DNA from: Anaerolineaceae bacterium
GTDB taxonomy: Bacteria; Chloroflexota; Anaerolineae; JAAYZQ01
Assembly (NCBI GenBank): GCA_012514775.1
Contig: JAAYZQ010000294.1
Span: 1-54,624 of the forward strand
Length of the DNA: 54,624 nt
Direction: 5' to 3'
In this document: positions 24,916 through 33,474 of the stretch, piece by piece
Numbering within the stretch: position 1 is the first letter of the stretch
Layout: every line of letters starts with the position of its first letter
Made by a program: the position numbers and the translations under genes
Notes under the pieces: generated by a model
Database searches by the model: none
The model's input: the letters and a program-made list of their open reading frames with translations, nothing else
Told to the model about the DNA's origin: nothing

Positions 24916-24925
24916 CTTTCGTCGC

Positions 24926-25048
24926 TCACTCCTTCCTGCCCACGTACAGGTCATAGCCAAAGTTCTCGGCGAGCTTCTCGGGGATCACGCCGCCCTGGCG
25001 CACGCTCGTGACAAAAAAGGCCTGCTGATTCTCCACCTTTTCAGTCAT
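24926..25048 (-). CDS. Small 40-residue ORF between the two operon genes
   Basis: A 40-aa ORF beginning MTEKVENQQAFFVTSVRQGG and ending YDLYVGRKE. It starts inside the last codons of the upstream small gene (overlap ATGACTGA) and stops 10 nt before the start of the phosphotransferase-like gene. Codon use looks coding. Overlaps on one side and tight spacing on the other indicate translational relay. No Cys or membrane segment. Its function is unknown; it might be a separated N-terminal module or an accessory peptide for the enzyme. Confidence 0.55.
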   Translation of the reverse strand: MTEKVENQQAFFVTSVRQGGVIPEKLAENFGYDLYVGRKE

Positions 25049-25307
25049 GTTCGCTATCCTCTCTGTCACCCGTCTCGACGCGCCGCACTGCGAGCACGGT
25101 CAGGTTCAGGTCCCACAGCTTGCACAGCAGCCCGCGCAGGGCGGCCTGGTCGGGCACGGGGCCGAGGAGCGTGGTGACAGATGCTCCCTCGTCGCCGGGG
25201 GTGAGGGTGACAGCCAGGCCGTAAAACCACTGCTGCCAGTCCCGGTCCAGCGCGCCCTGAACCCGGATCTCATAGATTGCCCCTGGGAGGTACAATGCAC
25301 TTTTCAT
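25041..25307 (-). CDS. Small conserved protein, paralogue of 28463-28678
   Basis: An 88-aa protein starting MKSALYLPGAIYEIRVQG. It shares the pattern YEIxVQG...W..WF......G......TTLxGxVxDQAALxGLLxKLxxLxLxxLxVRR with the 71-aa protein at 28463. It begins the phosphotransferase/MFS operon. The fold is probably a small alpha-beta sandwich (EIRVQG, LTPGDEGASVTTL, LTVLAVRR strands). No named function is known to me. The same family appears at the start of the ABC exporter operon, suggesting an accessory or sensory role for a transport operon controlled by the neighbouring MalT-like regulator. Confidence 0.65.
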   Translation of the reverse strand: MKSALYLPGAIYEIRVQGALDRDWQQWFYGLAVTLTPGDEGASVTTLLGPVPDQAALRGLLCKLWDLNLTVLAVRRVETGDREDSEHD

Positions 25308-25403
25308 TTCAGGTCGTCCTCCAGGCCATCCCAATTGTGAGTCATCCTGACTCTACTCGACAGAGTGCATTGCACCTGCCCCTCGATCTTGCGCAACGAG
25401 GGT

Positions 25404-25436
25404 AGTATAGCCCAAGGGGAGCAAGTTGTCATCCCC
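25404..25436 (-). promoter_or_regulatory. Promoter with MalT-box-like element for the small protein/phosphotransferase operon
   Basis: On the minus strand, GGGGATGACA (25427-25436) is followed by 17 nt and TATACT (25404-25409). The MalT box consensus is GGGGA(T/G)GAGG, so eight of ten positions match, and it overlaps the -35 region as MalT-dependent boxes do. The site faces the divergent MalT-like regulator gene. Confidence 0.5.
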
Positions 25437-25502
25437 CAGATGGAGGATTGGGTGGGGGAAACGGGCAATTCGTGCACTGGACGTATGGGGCACACGATTG
25501 GA

Positions 25503-25531
25503 TTGCGGCGCAAGATGAACTGTGGTATCAT
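25503..25531 (+). promoter_or_regulatory. Promoter of the MalT-like regulator gene
   Basis: TTGCGG, 17-nt spacer, TATCAT with an extended -10 TGG. Predicted start near 25538, about 42 nt before the GTG at 25580. Confidence 0.5.
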
Positions 25532-25579
25532 GGAGAGGGTAGAGGGGATCAGGGTTCTGGCACGGTCGGGGGAAGGAAA

Positions 25580-28324
25580 GTGTCCTTGGCGCTGCTCACC
25601 ACAAAACTGTATGTTCCGCCGGCGCGCCCGGAGTGGGTGCCGCGACCGCACCTGATCGAGCGGCTGAGCGCCGGGCTGGATGCCCGCAAGCTGACGCTGG
25701 TTTCGGCTCCCGCCGGCTCGGGCAAGACCAGCCTCATCATCGCCTGGCTTTCAGAGTTGCGCCTCGCACGGTCCGATCTGGCCCTGGCGTGGCTCTCGCT
25801 AGACGACAAGGACAACGATCCTTTGCGCTTCTTTGCCTACCTCGTGGCCGCGTTGCAGTCGGTGGACCCGCGATTGGGAGGGGAGGCGCTGCACCTGCTG
25901 GAGCGCACCGGGCCGCCTCCGGTCGAGCCTCTGGTCACGTCACTGATTAACGGCCTCGCCGGCCGGCCATCGCCCGTCATCCTCGTCCTCGACGACTATC
26001 ACGCCATTGACGACCTGATCATCCACGAGGCGGTCGGGCTTCTGCTGGAGCGGCAGCCGCCACAGGTTCACCTGGCCATCACCACACGCCACGATCCCCC
26101 GCTGCCCCTTTCGCGCCTTCGCGGCCGGGGCCAGATGACCGAGATCCGACAGGGCGACCTGCGCTTTACACTCGAGGAAACAGCCTCCTTTCTGAACCGG
26201 TCCATGGGCCTGCAGCTCACGCCCGCAGAGGTCGCCACGCTGGAAGAGCGCACCGAGGGCTGGATCACAGGGCTGCAACTTGCTGCCCTGTCCATGCAGG
26301 GCCGCGACCGGGAAAACGTCGCGCGCTTTATCGCCGGCTTTACCGGCCGCTACCATTTCATCCTCGAATACCTGGCGGATGAGGTGTTGCAGCGCCAGCC
26401 CCCCGCCCTCCAGGAGTTCCTGCTACAGACGTCGATCCTGGAGCGCTTGAGCGGCTCGCTGTGCGACCAGGTGAGAGCCTACCACGAAGCGGAAGGCAGC
26501 GATCGGGTGCCGGTTACCCCGGTCCCCGATTTCCCGATGCCCGGCACCCGATCCCTCACCTCCGAGTCCCTGCTGGAGCATCTTGAGGCCGCAAACCTGT
26601 TCGTGGTGCCCCTGGACGACGAGCGCCGGTGGTATCGCTACCACCACCTCTTCGCCGAGCTGCTGCGGGCACGGCTGCAAGAAACCCAACCCGAGCTGGT
26701 CCCGGTGCTGCACCGCCGCGCGGCAGATTGGCACGAGCAGGCCGGGCTCGCCATTGAGGCGGTGCACCACGCCCTGGCGACCCGGGACATGGCCTTTGCT
26801 GCGGCGTCCATCGAGCGGGCCATCCTGAGGACCGCCACCTGGTCGCGGGTTGACACCGCGCTCATACAGAACTGGCTGAACGCCCTACCCGCCGAGGCCG
26901 TGGAGCCAAGACCCTGGCTGCGGCTTTTTCTCTCCCGGATCCAGTACGTCTCCGGGCAGCGAGAGCTCGCCGGCCAGACACTGCAATCCCTCGAAAAATG
27001 GCTCCAGGACCATCCCACAACCCCCGAGGCCAAACGGCTTTTGAACCTGACGGTGGTGGACAGGGCGTCGTACGCCGTGGTTCTGGGGCACGTGCAGCAG
27101 GCCAAAGAGCTCCTGGGCCAGTCGCTGGCCCACGCGCCACAGGACGACCCGATCTCCCGCTTTCGCAAGCCCGCGATCCTGGGCATGGCCCATCTGCGCG
27201 CAGGCGAGGTTTCGGAAGCACATCGCGCCTTCTCCGAGGCGAGCGAGATCGCCCTGGCGGCAGGGCTGAACTTTGCCGCCGTGCCATTCTTGTGCAGCCT
27301 GGCCGAGGTCGAGTTTACACAAGGCCGGCTGCGCCAGGCAATGCAAACGTGCGAACGGGCCGGGCAACTGGCAGTCGTCGAGGGAAAGCCGTCGACGGCC
27401 GCCGGGTTCGTCGGCCTGGAGATGAGCAAGGTCCTCTACGAGTGGAATGACCTGGGCGCGGCAGAGCGCCACCTGTTGGAAGGGTTGGAGCTCCTGAGCG
27501 AGAGCGGCATCAGCGAGAGCTTTGGCAGCGGCCACACTGTGCTGGCCCAGATCAGACAGGCCCTCGGCGATGAGGAAGGAGCCAGGAGAGCCGCTCAACA
27601 GGCAGTCCAGATCGCACAGCAGGAAAACGTTCCCCGCATCGCCGGCTTGACGTTGGCTTACCAGGCGCGACTCTGGCTGGCCCAGGGGCAACTGGCCCTG
27701 GCCGCCCGTTGGGCCGACGATTACCGGCAGCAGGGCGAGACCGAATACCTGCGCGAGTTCGAAGATCTGACGCTGGTGCGGGTACTGCTGGCCCAGGGAA
27801 ACGCTGCCGATGCCCTGGCCCGCCTGGACCAGTACCTGGCCGCGCCCAGGGCTGCCGGGCGAGGGAACGCCGTCATCGAGATTTATATCCTCCGCGCGCT
27901 GGCCACGCCCGACCCGGGCAAGGCCATGGAAGCCCTGGGGCAGGCTTTACACCTGGGCGAGCCGGAAGGTTACGTGCGGCAGTTCCTGGACGCCGGCGAG
28001 CCTGCGCGCCGCCTGCTGCAGCAGGCAGCAGTGCGGGGCATTGCGCCCGGATATACCGCTCGCTTGCTGGCCGCCTTTGGCCCGGCTCCTGGCGCCCGGC
28101 GCGCAGCCGCTCAGCCCCTCGTCGAGCCGTTGAGCGCCCGCGAGCTGGAAGTACTCCACCTGCTGGCAGAAGATCTGTCGAATCGCGAGATCGGCCGCCG
28201 GCTGTTCATTTCGCTGCCCACCGTCAAGTCTCACACTCGCAATATTTATGACAAGCTGGGCGTCCACGATCGCGAGGAAGCGGTGGCCCGAGGCAGGGCT
28301 CTGAACATCCTGCCCACGCAGTAG
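25580..28324 (+). CDS. MalT-like LuxR-family ATP-dependent (STAND) regulator 1
   Basis: A 914-aa transcription activator. I chose the GTG at 25580: it follows GGGGGAAGGAAA and aligns with the N-terminus of the second copy (VSLALLTTKLYVPP...). Order: N-terminal NTPase with Walker A APAGSGKTS near residue 43, a Walker B VILVLDDYH near 136, TPR-like helical repeats from about 430 to 830, then a LuxR HTH (LSARELEVLHLLAEDLSNREIGRRLFISLPTVKSH) at about 850-914. The family integrates an inducer and ATP to activate transport genes. It diverges from one transport operon and precedes another. Confidence 0.9.
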   Translation: MSLALLTTKLYVPPARPEWVPRPHLIERLSAGLDARKLTLVSAPAGSGKTSLIIAWLSELRLARSDLALAWLSLDDKDNDPLRFFAYLVAALQSVDPRLGGEALHLLERTGPPPVEPLVTSLINGLAGRPSPVILVLDDYHAIDDLIIHEAVGLLLERQPPQVHLAITTRHDPPLPLSRLRGRGQMTEIRQGDLRFTLEETASFLNRSMGLQLTPAEVATLEERTEGWITGLQLAALSMQGRDRENVARFIAGFTGRYHFILEYLADEVLQRQPPALQEFLLQTSILERLSGSLCDQVRAYHEAEGSDRVPVTPVPDFPMPGTRSLTSESLLEHLEAANLFVVPLDDERRWYRYHHLFAELLRARLQETQPELVPVLHRRAADWHEQAGLAIEAVHHALATRDMAFAAASIERAILRTATWSRVDTALIQNWLNALPAEAVEPRPWLRLFLSRIQYVSGQRELAGQTLQSLEKWLQDHPTTPEAKRLLNLTVVDRASYAVVLGHVQQAKELLGQSLAHAPQDDPISRFRKPAILGMAHLRAGEVSEAHRAFSEASEIALAAGLNFAAVPFLCSLAEVEFTQGRLRQAMQTCERAGQLAVVEGKPSTAAGFVGLEMSKVLYEWNDLGAAERHLLEGLELLSESGISESFGSGHTVLAQIRQALGDEEGARRAAQQAVQIAQQENVPRIAGLTLAYQARLWLAQGQLALAARWADDYRQQGETEYLREFEDLTLVRVLLAQGNAADALARLDQYLAAPRAAGRGNAVIEIYILRALATPDPGKAMEALGQALHLGEPEGYVRQFLDAGEPARRLLQQAAVRGIAPGYTARLLAAFGPAPGARRAAAQPLVEPLSARELEVLHLLAEDLSNREIGRRLFISLPTVKSHTRNIYDKLGVHDREEAVARGRALNILPTQ

Positions 28325-28382
28325 ACACACCCGACCTCAACCGCCCTCCCAATCACCAGGTCAGCCGAGAATCATACCCCGG

Positions 28383-28429
28383 ATCATCCCCCAGGGATGA
28401 TGCGTCTCATACCGCACCTGTGATATCCT
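28383..28429 (+). promoter_or_regulatory. Promoter with MalT-box-like palindrome for the ABC exporter operon
   Basis: The palindrome ATCATCCC-CCA-GGGATGAT (28383-28401) contains the same TCATCCCCCAG 11-mer as the divergent region at 25429-25439. TATCCT (28424-28429), with an extended -10 TGA, is placed so that the GGGATGATGC half is centred near -37.5, the position known for MalT-dependent promoters. Confidence 0.5.
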
Positions 28430-28462
28430 GTCCCCAGATCTGAGAGCAGAGAGGAATCGGTC

Positions 28463-28678
28463 ATGAGTGAAGCGTGGACCTACGAGATCGAAGTGCAGGG
28501 GCGCATCGGAGAGCGTTGGGCACACTGGTTCGACGACATGCTCGTCACTGCCCGAGGCGAGGCGCAAAGCGCCAGGACCACGCTGACAGGCACCGTGGCC
28601 GACCAGGCGGCACTGCTCGGCCTCCTGCAAAAGCTGTACACACTGGGGCTGCCCCTGCTGCTCGTCAGGCGAAAATGA
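28463..28678 (+). CDS. Small conserved protein, paralogue of 25041-25307
   Basis: A 71-aa protein starting MSEAWTYEIEVQGRIGERWAHWF. It aligns over nearly its whole length with the 88-aa protein upstream of the phosphotransferase operon, including DQAALxGLLxKL and the final LLLVRR. The ATG follows AGAGAGGAATCGGTC. It sits 36 nt before the ABC ATPase. Basic C-terminus, no membrane segment. Function unknown. Confidence 0.65.
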   Translation: MSEAWTYEIEVQGRIGERWAHWFDDMLVTARGEAQSARTTLTGTVADQAALLGLLQKLYTLGLPLLLVRRK

Positions 28679-28714
28679 CCGACGACTGAAGAGAAGAGAA
28701 TGGAGGTACCGACG

Positions 28715-29629
28715 ATGAGAACCGATGCACCGCAAGCGCAGATCGTGTTGATGACCCGCGCAATGGTCAAGTCCTACGGTCCGGTGCAAGCCCTGCGAGG
28801 CGTGGACCTGGAAGTCCAGCGCGGTGAGATCCTGGGCTTTCTCGGGCCGAACGGGGCGGGCAAGACCACGACCATCCGCTGCTTGCTGGACCTGATCCGG
28901 CCCGACAGCGGCACTGCCCGTGTCCTGGACATCGATCCACAGGCCGATCCGGTAGCCGTCCAGGCGCGCACGGGCTACTTGCCCGGAGAGCTGCGTTTGA
29001 ACGACAACTGGACCGCCGAGCGACAACTGCGCTTCTTCAGCGACATGCGGGGCGGAGCGGCCGACTGGGAGTTCGTCCGGCAGCTCGCCGAGCGCCTGGA
29101 CCTCGACCTGAAGCGGCCCATCAAGAACCTGTCCAAGGGAAACAAGCAAAAAGTGGGCGTCGTGCAGGCGCTGATGCACCGTCCCGAGTTGCTCATCCTG
29201 GACGAGCCGACGAGTGGTCTCGACCCGCTGATGCAACAAGAGGTCATGGCGTTGATCCAGGAGGCGCGGGCCGGCGGAGCCACGGTCTTTTTCAGCTCGC
29301 ACATCATGAGCGAGGTGCAGGCCGTGGCCGACCGGGTGGCCATGATCCGGCAGGGCGAGATCGTCGAGGTCGCCGAGACGAGCGCCCTCATCAGCCGCGC
29401 GCTGCGCCACACCACCGTCCGGTTCAAAGAGCCGGTGGACCCCGGCGCGCTGGCCGCCGTGCCCGGCGTGACCCTGCTGTCACGGGACGACGGCACCAGC
29501 GTCAGATTGCAGGTCGAAGGCGACATGGACGGGCTGGTCAAGGCCCTGGGCCGCTTCCCGGTCCTCGACCTGGAGACGACCCGCCCGTCGTTGGAAGAAG
29601 TGTTCCTGGCTTACTTCCAGGCACGTTGA
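28715..29629 (+). CDS. ABC exporter ATP-binding protein (CcmA/drug-type)
   Basis: A 304-aa ABC ATPase. I chose the ATG at 28715 with ATGGAGGTACC upstream. Walker A GPNGAGKTT near residue 45, Walker B LLILDEPTSGLDP near 165, H-loop SSHIMSEV near 198. The signature is LSKGNKQ, a variant of LSGGQ seen in this exporter class. The C-terminal ~85 residues are the accessory domain of BcrA/DrrA-type ATPases. It should drive the permease 20 nt downstream. Confidence 0.92.
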   Translation: MRTDAPQAQIVLMTRAMVKSYGPVQALRGVDLEVQRGEILGFLGPNGAGKTTTIRCLLDLIRPDSGTARVLDIDPQADPVAVQARTGYLPGELRLNDNWTAERQLRFFSDMRGGAADWEFVRQLAERLDLDLKRPIKNLSKGNKQKVGVVQALMHRPELLILDEPTSGLDPLMQQEVMALIQEARAGGATVFFSSHIMSEVQAVADRVAMIRQGEIVEVAETSALISRALRHTTVRFKEPVDPGALAAVPGVTLLSRDDGTSVRLQVEGDMDGLVKALGRFPVLDLETTRPSLEEVFLAYFQAR

Positions 29630-29649
29630 AACTGTCGGGAGGAAATGAA

Positions 29650-30507
29650 ATGTTGACCACGTTGCGCTATACGCTGTCGTCGTTGCGCGGGCAAATCCTG
29701 GGCTGGGGCCTGGGCGTTGCCGCTCTGGGGCTGATCCTGGTCCCGTTCTACGACGTGTTCATGGAGCAGCAGGCGGACTTCTTGCAGATGATAGAGAGCT
29801 ACCCGCCCGAGTTCCTGGCCTTCTTTGGCGGAGACGCGGCGAGCCTGGCCACGACGGAAGGCTACCTGGGCATGTATGGCTTTTCCATGCTGCCCGTCAT
29901 CGTGGGCATCTTTGCCGTGATCGTGGGCAGCGGCCTGCTGGCCAGCGACGAGGAAAGCGGCCGCCTGGACCTCATCGTCGCCCACCCGGTGAGCCGGACG
30001 GGCATCTACTGGGGGCGGACCCTGGCCTTTGTAGCGGCGAGCCTCGGCATCATGATCGTCGGCTGGCTGGGCTTCTCCATCCTGCTCGGCGGCTCCAGCC
30101 TGGACGTCACCTGGGGGCAGATGGCCCTGCCTTTCCTGCCACTGCTGGCCCAGACCCTGCTCTATGGCGCCCTGGCGCTGCTCTTGAGCATGCTCCTGCC
30201 TGCCCGCCGGCTGGCGGCAGCCGGTGCCGGGGTGGTTCTCGTCCTCAGCTACCTGCTGACGTCCCTGGCCGGACTGAACGATAGCCTGGCGGCCGTTGCC
30301 CGGTTCCTGCCCTACGACTACTTCCAGGGCGGCGAGGCAATCAACGGCCTCGATTGGCCGTCGTTCCTGGGCCTGCTGGTCGCGAGCGCAGCCCTGGCCC
30401 TGCTGGCCTGGTGGCGCTTCCAGCGGCGCGACATCCGCGTGGCGGGCGAGGGAGGCTGGCGCATGCCCTCGCTGCGCAACCGCGGGCGCGCCGAGGCAAC
30501 GCAATAA
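29650..30507 (+). CDS. ABC-2 type exporter permease
   Basis: A 285-aa membrane protein with six predicted hydrophobic segments (about residues 18-38, 80-104, 125-150, 158-185, 190-215 and 240-258). The start MLTTLRYTLSSLRGQILGW has GGGAGGAAATGA upstream. A SDEESGRLDLIVAHPVSRTGIYWGR cytoplasmic loop is typical of ABC-2 permeases of the BcrB type. Together with the ATPase it should export a lipid, peptide or drug. The end is basic and followed by a hairpin. Confidence 0.88.
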   Translation: MLTTLRYTLSSLRGQILGWGLGVAALGLILVPFYDVFMEQQADFLQMIESYPPEFLAFFGGDAASLATTEGYLGMYGFSMLPVIVGIFAVIVGSGLLASDEESGRLDLIVAHPVSRTGIYWGRTLAFVAASLGIMIVGWLGFSILLGGSSLDVTWGQMALPFLPLLAQTLLYGALALLLSMLLPARRLAAAGAGVVLVLSYLLTSLAGLNDSLAAVARFLPYDYFQGGEAINGLDWPSFLGLLVASAALALLAWWRFQRRDIRVAGEGGWRMPSLRNRGRAEATQ

Positions 30508-30533
30508 GCGTAGCCCCGTGCTCGACAAACGAA

Positions 30534-30601
30534 AGGCTCGTGCCATCCAGTCCCGGCGAACGGGCAAGACCGGCCGCCTGGCGACAGGGTAGCACGAGCC
30601 T
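30534..30601. terminator. Hairpin between convergent exporter and regulator genes
   Basis: Ten-bp arms AGGCTCGTGC (30534-30543) and GCACGAGCCT (30592-30601) with a 48-nt GC-rich loop, between the permease stop and the stop of the opposing regulator gene. Probably a shared terminator. Confidence 0.5.
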
Positions 30602-30654
30602 CACTTTGCCCTGCGCCGGTCGAAGACGGGTAGACAAGCACCCGTTCCTCCCGG

Positions 30655-33411
30655 TTACGTGCCGGCCGTCTCGATCAGGCCCAGAGCCCGGGCACGCTGC
30701 ACCGCGTCCCAGCGACGGTGCACGCCCAGCTTGCCATAGATGCTCTTGCAGTGGGAGCGGACGGTGCTCACGGCCACGACCAACCTCTCGGCGATCTCCG
30801 GATTGGACAGGCCGGCGGCCAGCAGCCGCAACACCTCCAGCTCGCGCTCGCTGAGGGGTTCGAGGAGAGGGGTGGCCGGGGAGGGCCAGGGACCGGCCTC
30901 GCCCCGCGCTGCTTCCGGCTCGCCCAGGGCGGCCAGCAGCCCGGCCACGTAGGCGGGAGCCACGCCCCGCGAGGTGGCCCGGTGCAGCAGCCCGGTCAGC
31001 GCCTGTCCCTCGTCGAGAAAGATGCGCTGCCAGCCGCCCGGCTCGGCCAGCGACAGGGCCTCGGCCAGGGCATCCAGCGCCTGGGTCTCGTCACCCTCCT
31101 GCCGCCAGGCCAGGGCCCTCAGGATCTGAATCTCGATGGACAGGTCGACGCGGCCCAGTTGCCGGGCCTGGGCCAGCAGGGGCTCCAGCAAGTCGAGGGC
31201 CGCGGCGGGCCGCTCCCGGAGGAGGAACAGGCGGGCCAGCACCATCTGCTCGTACTTGAGCAGGTGGGCCACGATGTACTCCTCGTCGACGAGGGCAGGG
31301 TAGGAGGGCGGGGATGCGCCGGGCAACAGCCCCCGTCTCTCCGCCCAGCGTTCGCTCCCGGCGGCGTCTCCCGTCACGGTGCAAAAGTAGGCATCCTGCA
31401 GATCGGCCATCAGGTCGTCCAATGCGGTCATCCGCGACCGGCGAGCGAGCTGCCGGGCCGTGTCGAGCGCCTGGCGTGCCCCTTCCAGATCGCCCTGGGC
31501 CAGCCTGGTGCGGGCCAGGGGAAAGTAGGCGTCAAAGGCAGACAACTCGCTCCACTGCCTGGCCAGGTCGATGCTCTCGGCGAGATGGTCGGCCGCCGCC
31601 TCCAGTTGGTTCCACTCCCGCTCCAAATCGCCCAGGCCGATCAGCGCCTCGCTGGCGATGGGCAACCACTGCCCCTGGGGGTCGGTTGCCCAGCGCAGCG
31701 CCCGCTCCAGGATCTCCCGGGCACGATGCAGGTGGCCCTGCCGCGTCTGCAGCCTGGCCTGGTGGCAGAGCGCGGCCACGGCGATCAGCGGGTTGCCGGC
31801 CTCGTGGCCCTGCCAGGCAACCCCTTCCAGGGCCCGGCTGCCATCCTCCGCCTCCCCCCGGGCCAGGTCCGCCAGGCTCAGAATCCAGGTCACGACAGCG
31901 CGCAAGAAGCGATCGCTCTCGGGCAAGCGCTCCAGGGCCAGGCGGCACAGCTCGGTGGCGCGACGCATGTCAACTCGGAAGAGCATGAGGTAGGCGCGCA
32001 GGGCAGCCAGCCGGCCGGCCATCACCCCGCCGTCCTCGGCCGTGTCCGCGACGCGGGCCAGCTCCTGCATGCGCTTCTCCACGACGTCCAGGGAGCGGCC
32101 GCTCATCAGCAGCGCCCAGGCGTGGTAGAAACTGAGCTTGGGCCGGCGGCGCGCCCACCCGTCGGGCAGCCTGACCACCCACCCGAGGAAGGTGGCCAGC
32201 TCACTGCGCATCAAGGTGGCTTCGGCGTTCTCCTCCAGCAGCGCCGCGGCCCGCTCGAAATCGCGTCCCGCCAGGGCATGCTCAATGGCCTGGGGCATCA
32301 GCCCCTGCTCCTCGTGCCAGGCGCTGGCGCGGCGGTGCAGGGCGGGCAGCAGCTCGGAAGACTCCTGCCCCAGGCGCTTGCGCAGAAGGTCGGCAAAGAG
32401 GCGATGGTAGCGATACCAGCGCCGCTCGTCGTCCAGGGGCACGATGAACAGGTTGGCCGACTCCAGGCGCTCCAGGACCTGCTGGCTCGGGGGCCGGCCA
32501 GGCAGAGCCTCCAGAAGGGCATCGCACAGCGGCCCGCACAGACGCTCCAGGATCGACGTGTGCAACAGGAACTCCTGGAGAGCGGGGTGCTGCTGCTCCA
32601 GCACCTCTTCGACCAGGTAGTCGAGGATGAAGCGATGGCTTCCGGTCAGGGACCGGACAAACTCGGAGCGGGCCGCCGATTGGGGGCTGTGCCCCTGGAG
32701 CGATAGGGCCGCCATCTGCAGGCCGGCGATCCAACCGTCGGTGCGAGCTTCCAGGGCAGCCACGTCGGCCGCCGAGAGGTCCAGGCCCACGACCTGGTTG
32801 AGAAAAGCCGCCGCCTCTTGGGCAGTAAAGCGCAGGTCCTCCTGGCGCAGCTCGGCCAGGTGGTCGCGGGCGCGGAGCCGCGCCAATGGCAGGGGCGGGT
32901 CGGCGCGGGTGGCGAGCACCAGGCGCAGGTTCGGCGGCAGGTGTTCGAGAAGAAAGGCGACGGCGGCGTGGATCGCCTCCGTGGTTATGAGGTGATAGTC
33001 GTCCAACACGAGGACGACGTCCTGCGGCTGCGCGGCTACCTCGTTGACGAGGCGGCCAACGTGCGATTCCTGGAGCCAGGCTCCGGCCGGCTCAGGGGCA
33101 TCGCCGCCGGCCGGTCCGGGGCCATCCTCCGGCCGCAGAGCCGCCGCCAGGTAGGCAGCAAAGCGTGCCGGATCGTTGTCTCCCTCGTCCAGCGAGATCC
33201 AGGCCACCCGGGTTCGAGGCTGGCTGCCGGCCGCCAGCCGGTGCGTCCACTCGCCCAGCAGCGTCGTCTTGCCAAAGCCCGCTGGCGCCGAGACCAGCGT
33301 GAGCTTGCGGTGCAGGCCCTGGTCCAGGAGGGCCAGCAGCCGCGGGCGCGACACCAACTCCGAGCGAACCGGGGGCGTATGCAGTTTGGTGCTCACCAAC
33401 GTCACAGCCAC
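30655..33411 (-). CDS. MalT-like LuxR-family ATP-dependent (STAND) regulator 2
   Basis: A 918-aa paralogue of the regulator at 25580, beginning at a GTG (VAVTLVSTKLHTPP). Walker A is APAGFGKTT near residue 42, Walker B DVVLVLDDYH near 136. The TPR-like middle runs to about 840, and the LuxR HTH is LSERELEVLRLLAAGLSNPEIAERLVVAVSTVRSH. It has a distinct Pro/Ala-rich insert after the NTPase core. It is the last gene of a five-gene minus-strand set that starts with the 59-aa protein, so its target is not evident from position. Confidence 0.9.
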   Translation of the reverse strand: MAVTLVSTKLHTPPVRSELVSRPRLLALLDQGLHRKLTLVSAPAGFGKTTLLGEWTHRLAAGSQPRTRVAWISLDEGDNDPARFAAYLAAALRPEDGPGPAGGDAPEPAGAWLQESHVGRLVNEVAAQPQDVVLVLDDYHLITTEAIHAAVAFLLEHLPPNLRLVLATRADPPLPLARLRARDHLAELRQEDLRFTAQEAAAFLNQVVGLDLSAADVAALEARTDGWIAGLQMAALSLQGHSPQSAARSEFVRSLTGSHRFILDYLVEEVLEQQHPALQEFLLHTSILERLCGPLCDALLEALPGRPPSQQVLERLESANLFIVPLDDERRWYRYHRLFADLLRKRLGQESSELLPALHRRASAWHEEQGLMPQAIEHALAGRDFERAAALLEENAEATLMRSELATFLGWVVRLPDGWARRRPKLSFYHAWALLMSGRSLDVVEKRMQELARVADTAEDGGVMAGRLAALRAYLMLFRVDMRRATELCRLALERLPESDRFLRAVVTWILSLADLARGEAEDGSRALEGVAWQGHEAGNPLIAVAALCHQARLQTRQGHLHRAREILERALRWATDPQGQWLPIASEALIGLGDLEREWNQLEAAADHLAESIDLARQWSELSAFDAYFPLARTRLAQGDLEGARQALDTARQLARRSRMTALDDLMADLQDAYFCTVTGDAAGSERWAERRGLLPGASPPSYPALVDEEYIVAHLLKYEQMVLARLFLLRERPAAALDLLEPLLAQARQLGRVDLSIEIQILRALAWRQEGDETQALDALAEALSLAEPGGWQRIFLDEGQALTGLLHRATSRGVAPAYVAGLLAALGEPEAARGEAGPWPSPATPLLEPLSERELEVLRLLAAGLSNPEIAERLVVAVSTVRSHCKSIYGKLGVHRRWDAVQRARALGLIETAGT

Positions 33412-33474
33412 TTGCCCACCCCTGGCAGCCTTGGCACCTGGCGCGAGATTGCGCAGCCTGCCGCTGCTATCTTA

